In this document: positions 34,666 to 46,700 of the stretch, piece after piece
Layout: the number at the start of each line of letters is the position of its first letter
Numbering within the stretch: the first letter of the stretch is position 1
From: Chanos chanos
Taxonomy: Eukaryota; Chordata; Actinopteri; Gonorynchiformes; Chanidae
DNA: 64,000 nucleotides
Reading direction: 5' to 3'
Assembly: GCF_902362185.1 (NCBI RefSeq)
Contig: NC_044495.1
Coordinates: forward strand, 32,516,711 to 32,580,710
Position numbers and translations under genes: made by a program
Notes under the pieces: model-generated
The model's input: the letters and a program-made list of their open reading frames with translations, nothing else
What the model was told of the DNA's origin: nothing
Database searches by the model: none

Positions 34666-37600
34666 GTGGAGGAGCTAAAGGGGGAGGGGTCTTATTTGAA
34701 CCCAATGAGCCAGTGAGAAAAATGGGGAGGAGACACTGCCAAAGAGGGTATTCAGGCTGAACAGTCCAGAGAGGCATGACTGTGCCTATTGTGATGTCAT
34801 ATAGAAGGGGCAAGTTGTAGTGGGAATGGAATGGAGTGGGGCATATACACATAAGACAGAGAGTTTTACAAAGACATGTAATACAAACTTTATTCAGTTT
34901 ATCTTAATCAATCTTAAGTGAAGATTTTGTTTTCATTGAATTCTGATTATGAAGCTGAACTCTTACTCTAAAGGGAAACCAAACTGGTCTACAAGCATCT
35001 CTCTGAACCCCTGACACATGGTCTAGTAACTAATCTCTGAGAGTACTGTTCTTGTTTTTCTGGAAATATCCAGCAACAGATCTTGAAAACAAATCTTTTG
35101 CTCTGTTACCTCTATGCTTAGATTGCATTATTTGTACCTTAGTTTTAACTAACCATAGATTTTTATTTTACTTTTCTCAGTGATTTATGTCTCAAAAGCT
35201 GACCAAGGGAGAAAAAGAACAAAAATGGTTTACTCAGCACTTATGTTCAAAACGTTTTATTTCTGTCATTCACTGACATTTCTATAAAATGCATGGGTAT
35301 TTGTAAGGGAGCACACCAACACACACAGTGTCCTGTGCTTTAAGCTGCTTAGATCTCAGAGGAGCTTGTGTTGGACACAAAGGGAGTAAACACTGCTAGA
35401 CACACACTTTAGACACACACTCTCCTCGCCTCAGGACGTTTAATTAGCATCCACTTCATTTGTCCTCTCCCTTGCCAAAGTTAAGAACAAACTCCTGCAT
35501 CAAAACCCTCAGAGTTTTTTTCTTGGTCAAACAAGGTCTATGTTAGCGTGTCAGAGCTGTCATATATTTGAAGAAGGGCAGAACATTTTATGTGGTCACT
35601 ACAACTATACTATATAAACCTTTAGATGTGGAATCTATGTAAAAAGACATTTTGTTATAGAGAGAAAAAAGAACATACACGCTGCTAATGCACTGTGAAA
35701 ACCGTAGCTTGCGTTTGCACAGGGTGTGTAGTCCTTGCATGACATGACATTGCTGCTTGGATAACTCAAAGCATCAGGAAAAGACGTGGTCCAGACGGTA
35801 ATGTGTCTTTTAGTGTAACCCAGAGCAGCGCGTGCTCACCTGCCTGCTGCGCTATCTGTGGGGCTATATGTCCATCCTGTAAGATATCTGCCTCGCTGCC
35901 TCCCATGCTTTTCCTTCCCTCCTTTCCTCAGTAAGTGATACTTTAGACATGGAGCAGACAGATTAAAGCAAAACGGCAGCAATTCTTTCAAAACTGCCCA
36001 CACTCGTCTGATCTTCATGAAGATGAGCGGAAATTAAGGAGAGTATGCGAGGAGTGGAGTTTTTTTTTTTTTTTTTTTTTTGGAGCATTGGCACTGGGCT
36101 TGACGTTAAGAAGCCGCTGATGGCCTCTCTTCGAGAAACGGTCGTATCTGGGCATATGTGTGTGGAAATGAAAGCCCGTTGCATTTGACCTCGTAGGGGT
36201 TTGATTGAGTGCTCTTCTGCTTTAACCTAGCCTGAAGTCCAGTCCAACCACAGCAGGTCCTGTGGCATGCGTTCAGAGAAACCTCTGGCACAGGTGGCTT
36301 CATTGGGTTTTAATGAAACATTTCACCCAAGACTTAAAAAAGGAGTTATTGTTAGATTCCTAGATTCCAGTTGTTTGTTTGGTTTTTTTCTCTAATGGTA
36401 ATCCTTTTTCAATCATTCATCTTGCCATAAGTGTCTTTTCTTTGGTTTGGACAGGAAGAATAGTTGTCTTTATCACATCGCAGGATAGGTTTTACAAACC
36501 GTTCTGAGACACTTGGATGTACAGTTCCTTTATTGCCAAAAGTGTTTTATTTTAAAGTGTCTTTTTTATTTCTTTCTAAGTTTGTATGGATTTTATTATT
36601 GGACTGAGAGGCCCTGGCTGAAAAATGCCTTTTGTTGACCTGAGAGTGTACGCCACATTCAGTTTGTCTCAGTTTATATTACATTGCTGTTATTTGCCTT
36701 GCTTTTGTTTCTCATACTGAAGAAATGAGAAATATAGCAGGTACATTAATCACAAGGGAAAAAAACTGTAAACTCTTGATAACTTGAGGAAGAAAAATAA
36801 ATTAAATGCCTACCTTAAAAGTCCAGTCCACAAGATTTCTTAATGCTGAGAATCAATGCAAACAAACAAACAAATACATAAATAATGCGTCTTTTTTAAT
36901 GCATTTTGGAATACATGTCAGAGGACAGAACACATTTCTCATTTCAGCCTCACTAAAGCAGTGGTGCATTTGTCTTTTTTATTATACCTGAAATGCTGTG
37001 AAAAGGCTATATGTGGTTATATTGGATGTCTTCCTAGTACTGTTTCAGTTCATCTTTGTTCTGTACCAGGATTACCTTTTACTGATTCAGGGAAATGGTT
37101 CAGTGTGTTTCAGGACATGGATGCCAGCCATTCAATTTTTTTAATAGCTTTACTGTTAAAATGGAGTCACATGTGAACTTTAAATAAAGCATCACCTCAT
37201 GTCAGGGAAATAGGCTTCTCTGAGTCATCCCAAAGAAGAAAAGGGAAGTTTGATTATTTGCTTAACTGTGTAAGGTCTATCCTCCTGCTGCAACTGTCAA
37301 ACAGTCCCATCCATAAATCTCTAAACTGTTGTCTTAGATAAAACAGAACAGTTTTTATTCGCAAAAATCAACATATGACAAAACATTTTAAAATCCACAA
37401 CATATAAACATTATAAACTCAAAACAGGGTCACACATGACCCTTTCAGTCAGTAAAACATGTAATAAATAAACAGCAGAGAAATAAGCAGTATTAATCTT
37501 TTGTAAATAAATAAGAAAATTAATGGCTGTGACAATCCAGAACTTAAGTGAGAGTTCACTGTACCATGTCTGAGTTTATTTCAACCTTATAGACTGACAA

Positions 37601-38020
37601 TAAGGTATTCTGATTCCAAAGACAATTGTTGACTGAAGCACACAGCTGTGCCCCTTTATAACAAGCACTTAACATCTAGATAATCATCTGACATCTTAGG
37701 CAAAAAAAAAAAGATATTTAGAATATAAACAGAATTATCCACACTAACATGAAATCAAAAAAATACAATGGAAAGAGAGTAAATCCTAAAACAAACGAAA
37801 ATAACATGGCGCAGTAGAAGTGCACAAGATCCCTTCTCTAAACAAAGACATTGAAAAACAAAAAGACACTTCCATTCAAGCTGAAATAATGGACCATCAC
37901 AACTTGAAATCTTTGGTATCTTGAACTTTTGCCACTGTCCAAAGTTCTCAGAGGAGCTTGTGTAGAAGTGGAGGGAATACTTGGTGAGAGGAAAGTTTGA
38001 GTCACAGTGTGAACAGAGCT
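34666..38020. other. rab33b 3' UTR and convergent spacer
   Basis: No coding exon is seen. A plus-strand AATAAA at 37183-37188 could end a roughly 2.5-kb rab33b 3' UTR. A minus-strand AATAAA at 37359-37354 could end the four-helix gene on the other strand, leaving only about 150 bp between the two transcripts. A 22-bp poly(T) lies near 36060-36081. Confidence 0.55.
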
Positions 38021-40181
38021 TTAGGCCAGTATGCTGTACGGGGGAATATTAGAGTGCTCTTCCTGTTCCTGCTCCGGGCACCTGTCCATAAATGATACGG
38101 GTGAGTTGAAAATCCGATCATCGCCCCCTGCTGGAAGTAAAGCAGAAGACCACACATCACTATTTTTTGTCAATTTTGCCACAGTTTCGCCTGTGGGTGT
38201 TCTTTTGTCGTGTTCTGATAACAAAAGTAGCGGAAACCAGCGTGTTGTCAGTAGCATCTTTAGGATGAAAGGATTGCAGTCGTGAATGTACGACGCAAAC
38301 AAAAGGAAGTCACAAGCTCCATAAGTAGTCACCTACTGTTAGAAATCACCCATGTTAGCTTTAACTCCACATAACTCATCTGCTCACAATAATACACACC
38401 ACTCTATAATAGACTGATCTAAAAGGAGAGAGAAATCACCCATTATAGCTTTAACTCCACATAACTCATCTGCTCACAATAAAAGGAGAGAGAAAAGTCA
38501 AAATATCAAAGCACATACAGACTAAACCTTACGTCTTCTACAGCTAAAACCTTCCCTACCTTGCCACGTGCAAACCATCTCAGTCTGGGCACCGGGGTCA
38601 TTCTGAGGGACCAGGGTCTCCTGTAAATGTAGAATTAGGATCATTGTTCCTGATTTTGCTGTGTACGGTAATTTTACTCATTGAATGAAATATGTCAGTA
38701 TACAGTGTTGTAGAGCATGATGTAGTATGAATAAAGAGGCACATTGTAATGTATTAGTCAAAAGGGAGATGAAATTGGTATGGCGTCATGCCTTATCGCA
38801 GTGTATCCTGCTATGGTACAGATTAGGAGCAGGAGTATGGTATTTAGTGATGTGTGTTAGAATATGCTACAAAGTGCTATATTTCTGTGGATGAGGCAGT
38901 GTTGGGCTGTGTGTGGTACAGTGTGTGGCATCACATAATGTGTAGTGTCATATTTTCTATTGGGTTATAAGGGGTTTTGGCTCACCATGCCAGTGACTGG
39001 GTCATAACAGCCACAGAGGGGTAGACTGCGGCAGCCCAGTAGGGCGATGAGAGAGGAGAAGATCAGAGAACCAGCGCAGGCCAACAGAAGAGTGATATTA
39101 GCACCCTTAACCATACGGCTTAGAACAAACCTCTACAGAAGGAAAGAAAAAAAACCAAAACAACACAGATATTACATTCTGCACAGAACAGACCCAAAGG
39201 CACAGGGAATTTAGCAGAAATAAAGGTGTTGTGTATCTGTGTGCATGTGTGTGTCGGGGACACTGGAATCTTATTAATTTGCAGTGAACAAAGTGAAATA
39301 GCTGGTGAAATTGGTACAATAAGTCAAGGGCAGAAAGTACCACTTCAGGGCTGTGACGAGGGTGAAAAATCTCATCATCCTCTTCACCATAACTTAGGGT
39401 TACACAGGCGTAAACAAACACGATCGCCACGGCGCAGTAAGAGACCATACATGAGGCAATCATGACATTCACCTATGAGATGGGCATAAGCAGACAGTTC
39501 AATGACCAGTCAACACTAATCCTGCACAATTTTCTTTAGCAGTTTCAAAAAATGTTCATGAAGCCACCACAGAACACTCAGCAGTGGCTCTATTTCATTA
39601 TGTCTGATAACATGGAAAGAGAGATTTAGAAGAGGGTTGATGTATTTTCTCAACTAATATTTGTTCCTGAAAGATGACAAAGAAATCATCAGAGTGGTTA
39701 ATCAATGATCTTTTCTATTAAAACAAATCACAAGTTGCCCAAAATGAGGTGGATGTAAGCCTGTATTGTCTTACCAGTATGGGGTTTTTCTTTTGGGAGG
39801 CAAAGAGGGCAAGAACCCCTGGTACAGCCATTATCTTGGAGGAGAGAGAGAGAGAAGAGAGAAAAGTAAAATGATTAAAGCTGGGTTTGACAAGGTATTT
39901 CTTCCAACTGTTCCCAACGGTGGTGATTTAATGTAAGAAGTTATGTAATGTAAGAAGTAGTGTGTGTGTCCAGTTTCCATTTCGTAACGTCTAGTAAGAA
40001 GAGGTTTTCGTTTTACCAGTCCTGCCCAAAGTGGTGCCCTGGTTTCACTAAGAGTGGTATCCATACGGAACACTGCGTCCATGAATCCGCAGACCACGCA
40101 CAAACCCGCACTGGCCACCTGAAGGATCCCGAATACGACCACAATCCGCTGGTTGAAAATATAGTACCTGTAGCGGTCCAT
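38021..40181 (-). CDS. Four-helix membrane protein, family unassigned
   Basis: Six coding exons, complement: 40181-40017, 39834-39775, 39472-39341, 39132-38986, 38620-38560, 38130-38021, total 675 bp, 224 residues. All phases agree. Predicted membrane segments: residues 12-34 (IVVVFGILQVASAGLCVVCG), 49-67, 74-101, 129-152. The N-terminus is short and hydrophilic (MDRYRYYIFNQR), with a small loop between helices 1 and 2. An acidic loop (EEDDEIFHPRHSPEV) lies between helices 3 and 4. The cytoplasmic-looking tail of about 70 residues starts CRSLPLCGCYD and ends IPPYSILA. The topology and Cys-rich junction after helix 4 recall MS4A/CD20-like and FAM189/ENTREP proteins, but I cannot assign it. Human has no gene that I know of between RAB33B and SETD7. 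The splice pattern and frame continuity make the gene itself secure. Confidence 0.8.
38342..38482. repeat. Imperfect direct repeat in intron of the four-helix gene
   Basis: A roughly 51-bp unit (GAAATCACCCAT... to CTCACAATAA) occurs at 38342-38392 and 38432-38482 with very few differences. A shorter AAAAGGAGAGAGAAA motif also occurs twice (38421 and 38481). Confidence 0.9.
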
Positions 40182-40645
40182 ATTCGGTGGCGTCTGTCGA
40201 GTGTCTGTGGACGTCAGAAAGATGGTATTCAGTTTTACGGCTATCGTAAATGGCAAAACACTTGCTGGTGGTGTTTTAGAGATTAGATACAAAGTTCCCG
40301 TTCCTTGAGTCCTCTTCTCATTACAGTAATGTTTAATCCAACTACATCGTACCCAGGAAAGTTCCAAGAACCAAAACGCGTTTTAGTTTTTCAACCACTG
40401 AGGCTGTGATTTTATTAAGTGTCAGTCTAGAAATGGAAAACTTCAGTGTCTGAATAATTCACTTCATCACATAGTTTTAAAACTTAGCCCACAGTTCTGA
40501 ATGGGTGAAGTCGAGTAGCGGTCATCTAAACATAACGTTACCTACTTAGTTTTTCGCTGCGAAAAAAGCCATTGTTTGACGAGGCCCTCAATGAATAGTC
40601 ACAATGATACTTACTGAACAAATTTGAGTTTGTGTTCACTCTTAC

Positions 40646-40690
40646 CTCGATCCTTTCCGTTCTCTCGGACAACCTGTGACTTCCGGGCCG
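40646..40690 (-). other. 5' UTR exon of the four-helix gene and ETS-type promoter site
   Basis: On minus a donor (CGAG then GTAAGAGTG) ends an exon at 40646, and the coding exon has an acceptor (CCACAG) at 40205/40204, 23 bp before the start codon. ACTTCCGGG at 40679-40687 is an ETS/GABP-type site that usually sits at the start of TATA-less genes, so transcription probably starts near 40.69 kb. The 5' exon end is approximate. Confidence 0.5.
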
Positions 40691-41947
40691 CTTTGTTTTA
40701 GAGCGAAAGTAGCAGGTGAAGTCCAGCCTTTGTCATTGATTTACCTGCTCACGCAGGTGCAACTCAATGATCACGCCCAGTTTGGCAAGCCCCCTGAAAT
40801 CGCCTTGGCTTTGTATAAACGTCGCCACTCTTTCACGTATTTTTGGAGGACTACAGCTTATAAAGTTTTTTTTTTTTCATTATTCATACTCATTCCCATT
40901 TCACCGTAGAATGAAGCAGTTCTGACAACTTTATTAGTAATGTTCCATTACGTATTTATTGATAAACGTTGGCATAGAGCAATTCTCAAGATAAGATCAG
41001 CTATTGCATATCAAAGTTCTGCCCTCTCCCTTTTGGGTTCATTTTAAAAGACCTCCCACGATCTTTCCCATACAGCAAGTAGAAACACACTCTCATTTTT
41101 GTCTTCTCACGCACTTACACACATACACAAAATCTCATTAAAACACATACATAACATGAATTCACTCCTCAACTGACAGAAGACAAATTCTTCCAGGTTT
41201 GGAGGAGAAAACAGAAATAAATACAACACTGAGTATAATACTGCACTTTTTGAACACTACAAGCTATTTTATGGTTAGCTGTCAGTGAAGGCCATCATAA
41301 GTTACAGCATTAACAAATAGGATAACTGTAGTGCAAGGGATAAACTGTTTTCAACAAGGTGGTTTTGTTATTGCAGGAGAAGCAATAAAATGTCTGCAGT
41401 AAGACCTACATTTCCACATATTTCCTATAGTTCATGCATATACAGCAACCTCAGTTAGGGTAGACAGATGCTATTTGAGCAGTGCAGGATACCTGGTTGA
41501 TTTGTTAATGCATAGTTTTCTGCATGTTTGTGTCTAAGAGGTCAGGTGATTCTAGGCAGAGTTGTGCTGATTTTGAATGTATTTATGACCATTACCTCCA
41601 CATTGTGGATCCATATCATTATGACAGTCGGTCAGTTTCTTTAAGGTCTACCAACCACTCCACAGACCATTAGGGTGTATATTTCCCATTGTTACTGTAG
41701 GACGATAATAGGGACAAGGCCAGGTGTAGTTCAAGAGGGTGTTACTGGGAACAGGAGTGGGCGTGAGCATGTTTTTTTTTTTTTTTTTTTTAAGGTAACT
41801 CTACTAACTTGTGAGCTATTCAAGAGCTATGTAGGAGGGTACGAACAGGTGCTTGGTTTTGTTAACTGCATTACCAAATGCTCAGAGCAACATAAGATGT
41901 TTGGATGTTCTTGAAGGGAAGGGGGCAGGTTAAGGAGAGAGGAGTGG
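40691..41947. other. setd7 3' UTR and spacer
   Basis: No coding exon is seen. Minus-strand AATAAA signals at 40960-40955 and 40935-40930 would give setd7 a 3' UTR of about 1 kb. The transcript would then end about 200 bp before the promoter of the next minus-strand gene. A poly(T) run of about 22 lies at 41771-41792. Confidence 0.5.
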
Positions 41948-43733
41948 TCAATGAGTCTCTTCAGGCCCCCGCCCGGCCTCTCTCTCCTGGAACTCCCTGA
42001 GCTCTCGTTTGTACCAGTCTGGAGCCTCTGGACCCGATTTCCCAGAAGGATCATGGTCATAACCGTAGGCAACGGTTAGTTCCTCATCCTTCTGTACAGC
42101 TCTAATGGTCCTGATACATTTTATCGGCCCGAAACGAGGGTGAACAAACCTGGAAAAAAAAGACATTAAAACATTAAATTGAATACATGCTGTATAGGAC
42201 AAGGGTTCCACATCATGACACTTCAACTGATCGCTAAATACATCTTTAACTGGGTACAATGCGTCACTGACATGAATTAATTAATAACGTAGTGCCAAGG
42301 TGCACAGATCTGAACAGACGAGGGAGTGGGACTCACGGGTCATATTTGCAGTTAGGGGTGAAAGAATGATTGGCCTTGTGTCCAAGTGTTGCGCAGTATT
42401 TCTCCATTCGATTAAACGGTTCTGGGACGTCAATCACCGTGTCCTCATCCAGGGAAATGGTGTTGCCATTCAAGGACCAGTCGCGGCTGTCTACCTGTAC
42501 GTTTTTTTTTGTTTTGTTTTGTTTTGGTTTATAACAGAAAACATCAGTGAGGTAACTGAGGACATACCTGTCTGAACAATGCACTCACTGTTAATGACAA
42601 ACACCCATCCTGTCTGAATACCTTACTGGTGTAAAGTTAGAGACTACGGCCCATCTGTTGTCATTCACAGTTTGTGTGAGCCATCCTCTGGTTCTCCATC
42701 AGTGGTCAGTTTCTCATCACAGGGCCACTGTTGGCTGAGTATTTTTGGGTGACAGACCACTCTATCCCAGCTGTGACATGTGTACAAACCTCAGTGACGT
42801 TGCTGTGCCTGATGCACTCATACCAGCACGACACCCACTACCATGTCACTACCACGTCAGTGTCACCGCTGTGTTGAGTATGGCCTGACAAGCAAATAAT
42901 ATCCAGTCAATAGTGGTCCTGCATTTAGAAACTGACCATTGATGAAGTGGAGAGAGAGTGGCTGACACATTATGCATGGTAACAGGTGGGCTACAGTATG
43001 TAATTGTAAACATTTGTAGTCTACCTATGAGGCGGGTGTATCTTATAAAGTGTCCAGTAAATGTAGGTCCAAGGCAGGCGTTTTTAATAAAGTGGAAGGT
43101 GAGTGTATCTCTCTGTTTGCTTCCCTGTGTGGTTTTGCTACTACAGCACCAAACATGACCACAACTGTGACCTTTGCCATAAAAGCATATGTGCACATGA
43201 CCAAACACCGGTGAGACGTTTTGACGGATAGCCAAAATCCTTAGAACACTGGCATTTTTTCAAAGTGAGGGCACTGCAGTTAAACACAGTGTACAAACTT
43301 CTGTGGACACAACTCTGGTTGCTTCAAACACTAGCAAAGAAAATCTCATTGTTATGTTAACCAGTTAGCTTTAGTTGATGCCACCAGTTCCCAGTGAAAC
43401 ACCACTGGTATTCTTGTTCTCAAACATAATATTCTGAACTTGATTGTATTAAGTAATAACATGAATACTAACACTATTTTGGTTGTGTTACATTAGATCC
43501 TTACACTCACCCACCTCTGTGTGTGTGATGCGGACTCCGTTGTAAAAGGCCATTACTGTGTCTGGGCCAGTATCAGTCTTTGCAAACAGCCCTTCGCCTG
43601 CTCCTGAGATCAGTGACTGTCCTACATACACACTGAGGCAATCACAGAAAAACAAACCTCAGACAAAACATTCAACATCTATCTCTCTCACCTGCTGGCT
43701 GGCTTGTTCGTTCACTCGCTCTCTCTCTCTCTT

Positions 43734-43771
<38 letters not shown>

Positions 43772-46700
43772 ACAACAACAACAATACAGAACAACCTAGA
43801 GGACTCAGAGAAAAGTCTGTCATTATGCATACCGCTGACTCTCATAGGGATCTGGTAACAATCTGTGCCCAGCGATGCAGGTGGAAGTAGATTTATCATA
43901 GGTATAAACAGGGCCTGTAAGAGAAAACAAATAAAGAGAATATACCATATTTAGAGCTAGCATTTACTCAACATCCAACATTTATGTACAGCTCGCATTT
44001 AGAAATCTCCAAATTTAACATATTAAACGTCTGAAAAGACTTGAAAAACATGAGGGATAATCCTCTGACCTTCTCATGCATTTACACTATATACTTCTCC
44101 ACAGACACTGCTATTCTGCACAAACACTACCCCTACGAAAATCAAAAGCAAATCATACAATTCATAGCAATAATACCACAGTGACGGGAGAATATAATTT
44201 GTCTTAAGACAAAATAACAGTGCTGAGCAAATGTTCATTTAGCTTTACAAAAGATGTGAGTACATCAGGACCACAGTGAGAAAGCCTTTAGACTGAATAC
44301 ACTCATGTTCTTTTGAGGTTTTTATAGTATCCATAAACCAGGTCTAATGGCAGTGGAAACTACCCACAAAATGCACTCGTAAAATACATATGCACAAACA
44401 TAAATAGCTTTTGACAGATTTGTGTTTGTTTAGAGCAAGTGACATCAACATCTACAACCAGGAGCCAAAAATATGTTGTCTGTTTTTCCACCAATTCAGT
44501 CATCCATCTTTTGAACTATTCAACTTTGTGAATGGACAGAAGTCACTGGGCACTTTGGTTCCCATTTTTTATCACTTTGCCTCATGAGTTTGTTAATCTA
44601 AGCAATAAATGTCACTATCAAAGGACTGTGATAAGTGTCTGAGACCAAAACCAATTATGTTAAGATTGCCACTCGACATGTGAGCTGCCTGCACTAAAGA
44701 CACTGGTCACCGAACAACGGAAATCAACTCTCGTGCCTCATTCAAAAAATTCCTAGAAGAATGGATTTCTATTGGACACCATACGTTACTGATTTTCAAG
44801 GTAGAAGCAAATTTCTAATTAGAGGCAATGGACAAAAACCTGCAGGAGTCTCCAGGTGTCTGTGAGAGCTATCACCTTGTTTTTACCTGAGCTCACACAA
44901 ACACTCAGGTCTCAATCAGTGAAGCCACTACTACAGCATGGACACCAACTGGCCAAACCAAGAGAGTTTCAAAAGAAACTAAAAGAGAGTGACAAAGGAA
45001 AACAGAAAAAGAGTTCCACATCACTGACTGTCGGGTGAAATGGTGGAGTGAGGTCTGCTGTTTTCTTGCACAGTCAGGCTGGCTAGTCGAGCCTCGATGA
45101 GCTCTCCGTCCACAAAGCTTCCACACAGGGCTGTGCAGCCATCAGGGTATACATAAGCCACGGCATTACCAGTCATCTCACCGTCCTCATTCACCTCTCC
45201 GACAACACTGCCGCCGTCCTACACGCGCGCGCGCGCACACACACACACACACACACAAAGGTATGAATTAAACTACTGCAATAGATGAAGAATAGAGCTG
45301 TATCAGTTCACCCTCTTCACAGGTTGGCTTGTACCTTGGTTTATTTCATGGTTTGGCTTGAAAGGAAGCTGAACCAACTTCATTCCATTTTAATTTAAAT
45401 ATATAGAAAATTAACTCAAGAAGAACACATCTGCTATAAACAGCAACAAAGTTCCACAAAACTGAAAACGAACATCAGAACTTTCTATATTAATGGCTTT
45501 CTTTTAGAAAAAGATTGTAGGAAAACTAAACTTGTACGATATTTATGTTAAGGCTCTTCTTCATAACAATAAGTAAAATAAATATGAATATCAGAACACT
45601 TTAGTTTACGGTTCTTCCTCAAGAAAATTACTGAAAGAAAAGTAAACTTGAGCACCAGTTATTTTAAAGAAAGGCATGACTACTGCAAAACGATGACTGA
45701 CGGCTCCGATCTTTCTCAAATTAATGTGCAGCTACTTGAACAAAAGGAAAGGAAAACAAATTCCTGTTTAGAGAAGCCTGGAGATTAGATCTACTTTACT
45801 AGATCTACTATCTATCTGTTCATGTAGATTCATGGGTTCTGATATATCCCACATTAATTATGGTCTGACTAATGATACTATGTGTTTTGTTCTTGTTTAA
45901 AATGGTTACAGAGTCGACAGTCATTAAACCTGGTGTAACTGTCTGCTCAATTAAAGCATATGCGCAGCACATTATAAGCATGGGGTATATATTTTATCGA
46001 AGTGAGAAGTGTAAAGAAGAAAAACCACGCTGGGTTGTGTGCATGTGTGTTATGTATTCCCTGTGATGTGGCAGCACGTTCGTAAAAAAAAAAAAACTTC
46101 ACTTACAAGAGCTGAGGTGAGAACCCCATGGGTTCATTACACACTGACCACGAGACGAAACATGGACTTTAGAACCGTAGTTTTTGTTTCCCGTACAAAA
46201 CCCCCTATAAATGGGATTCAACGTGGGGTTTTTTTTTTGTTTAAAGCGTCATTTTAATTTTGAATAGTGCTGTAACCGATGAACAACACCAACTCTTTTT
46301 CACAATTAGGCCTGACGTACCTGCCACATAGAAATCTCACAATGACACACTTCGATGCACAAAAATATTTCTACAACTAATACTACTCCTAACTCAAAAG
46401 AGGTGAAAAGCCAAAAGAGGTAAAACCATGATCTACAACGTACTGGGTAGTAGATCCAGCAAACTCCACAGCGGATGTTGTCCTTGTACTGGCCCTTGAA
46501 AACCAGTCGACCATCCGAGTCAAACTCTTGGGCAGGGCCATTTAGCTCTCCGTCAACGTAGGTTCCATGTAACACCCCACCATCCTCATAAGCATACACA
46601 CCCTGACCCTGCAAAGCATCATCCACGTAGAAACCCTCCAACGTACTGCAGATCCAAAGAGAGAGAGTGAAAGATAACAAAACAATACTGATGAAAAACG

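Noticed and set aside
45290-46290. Two TAGWGCTGTA-type words at 45293 and 46263 as ends of a DNA transposon
   Set aside because: They are in the same orientation, so they cannot be terminal inverted repeats of one element.
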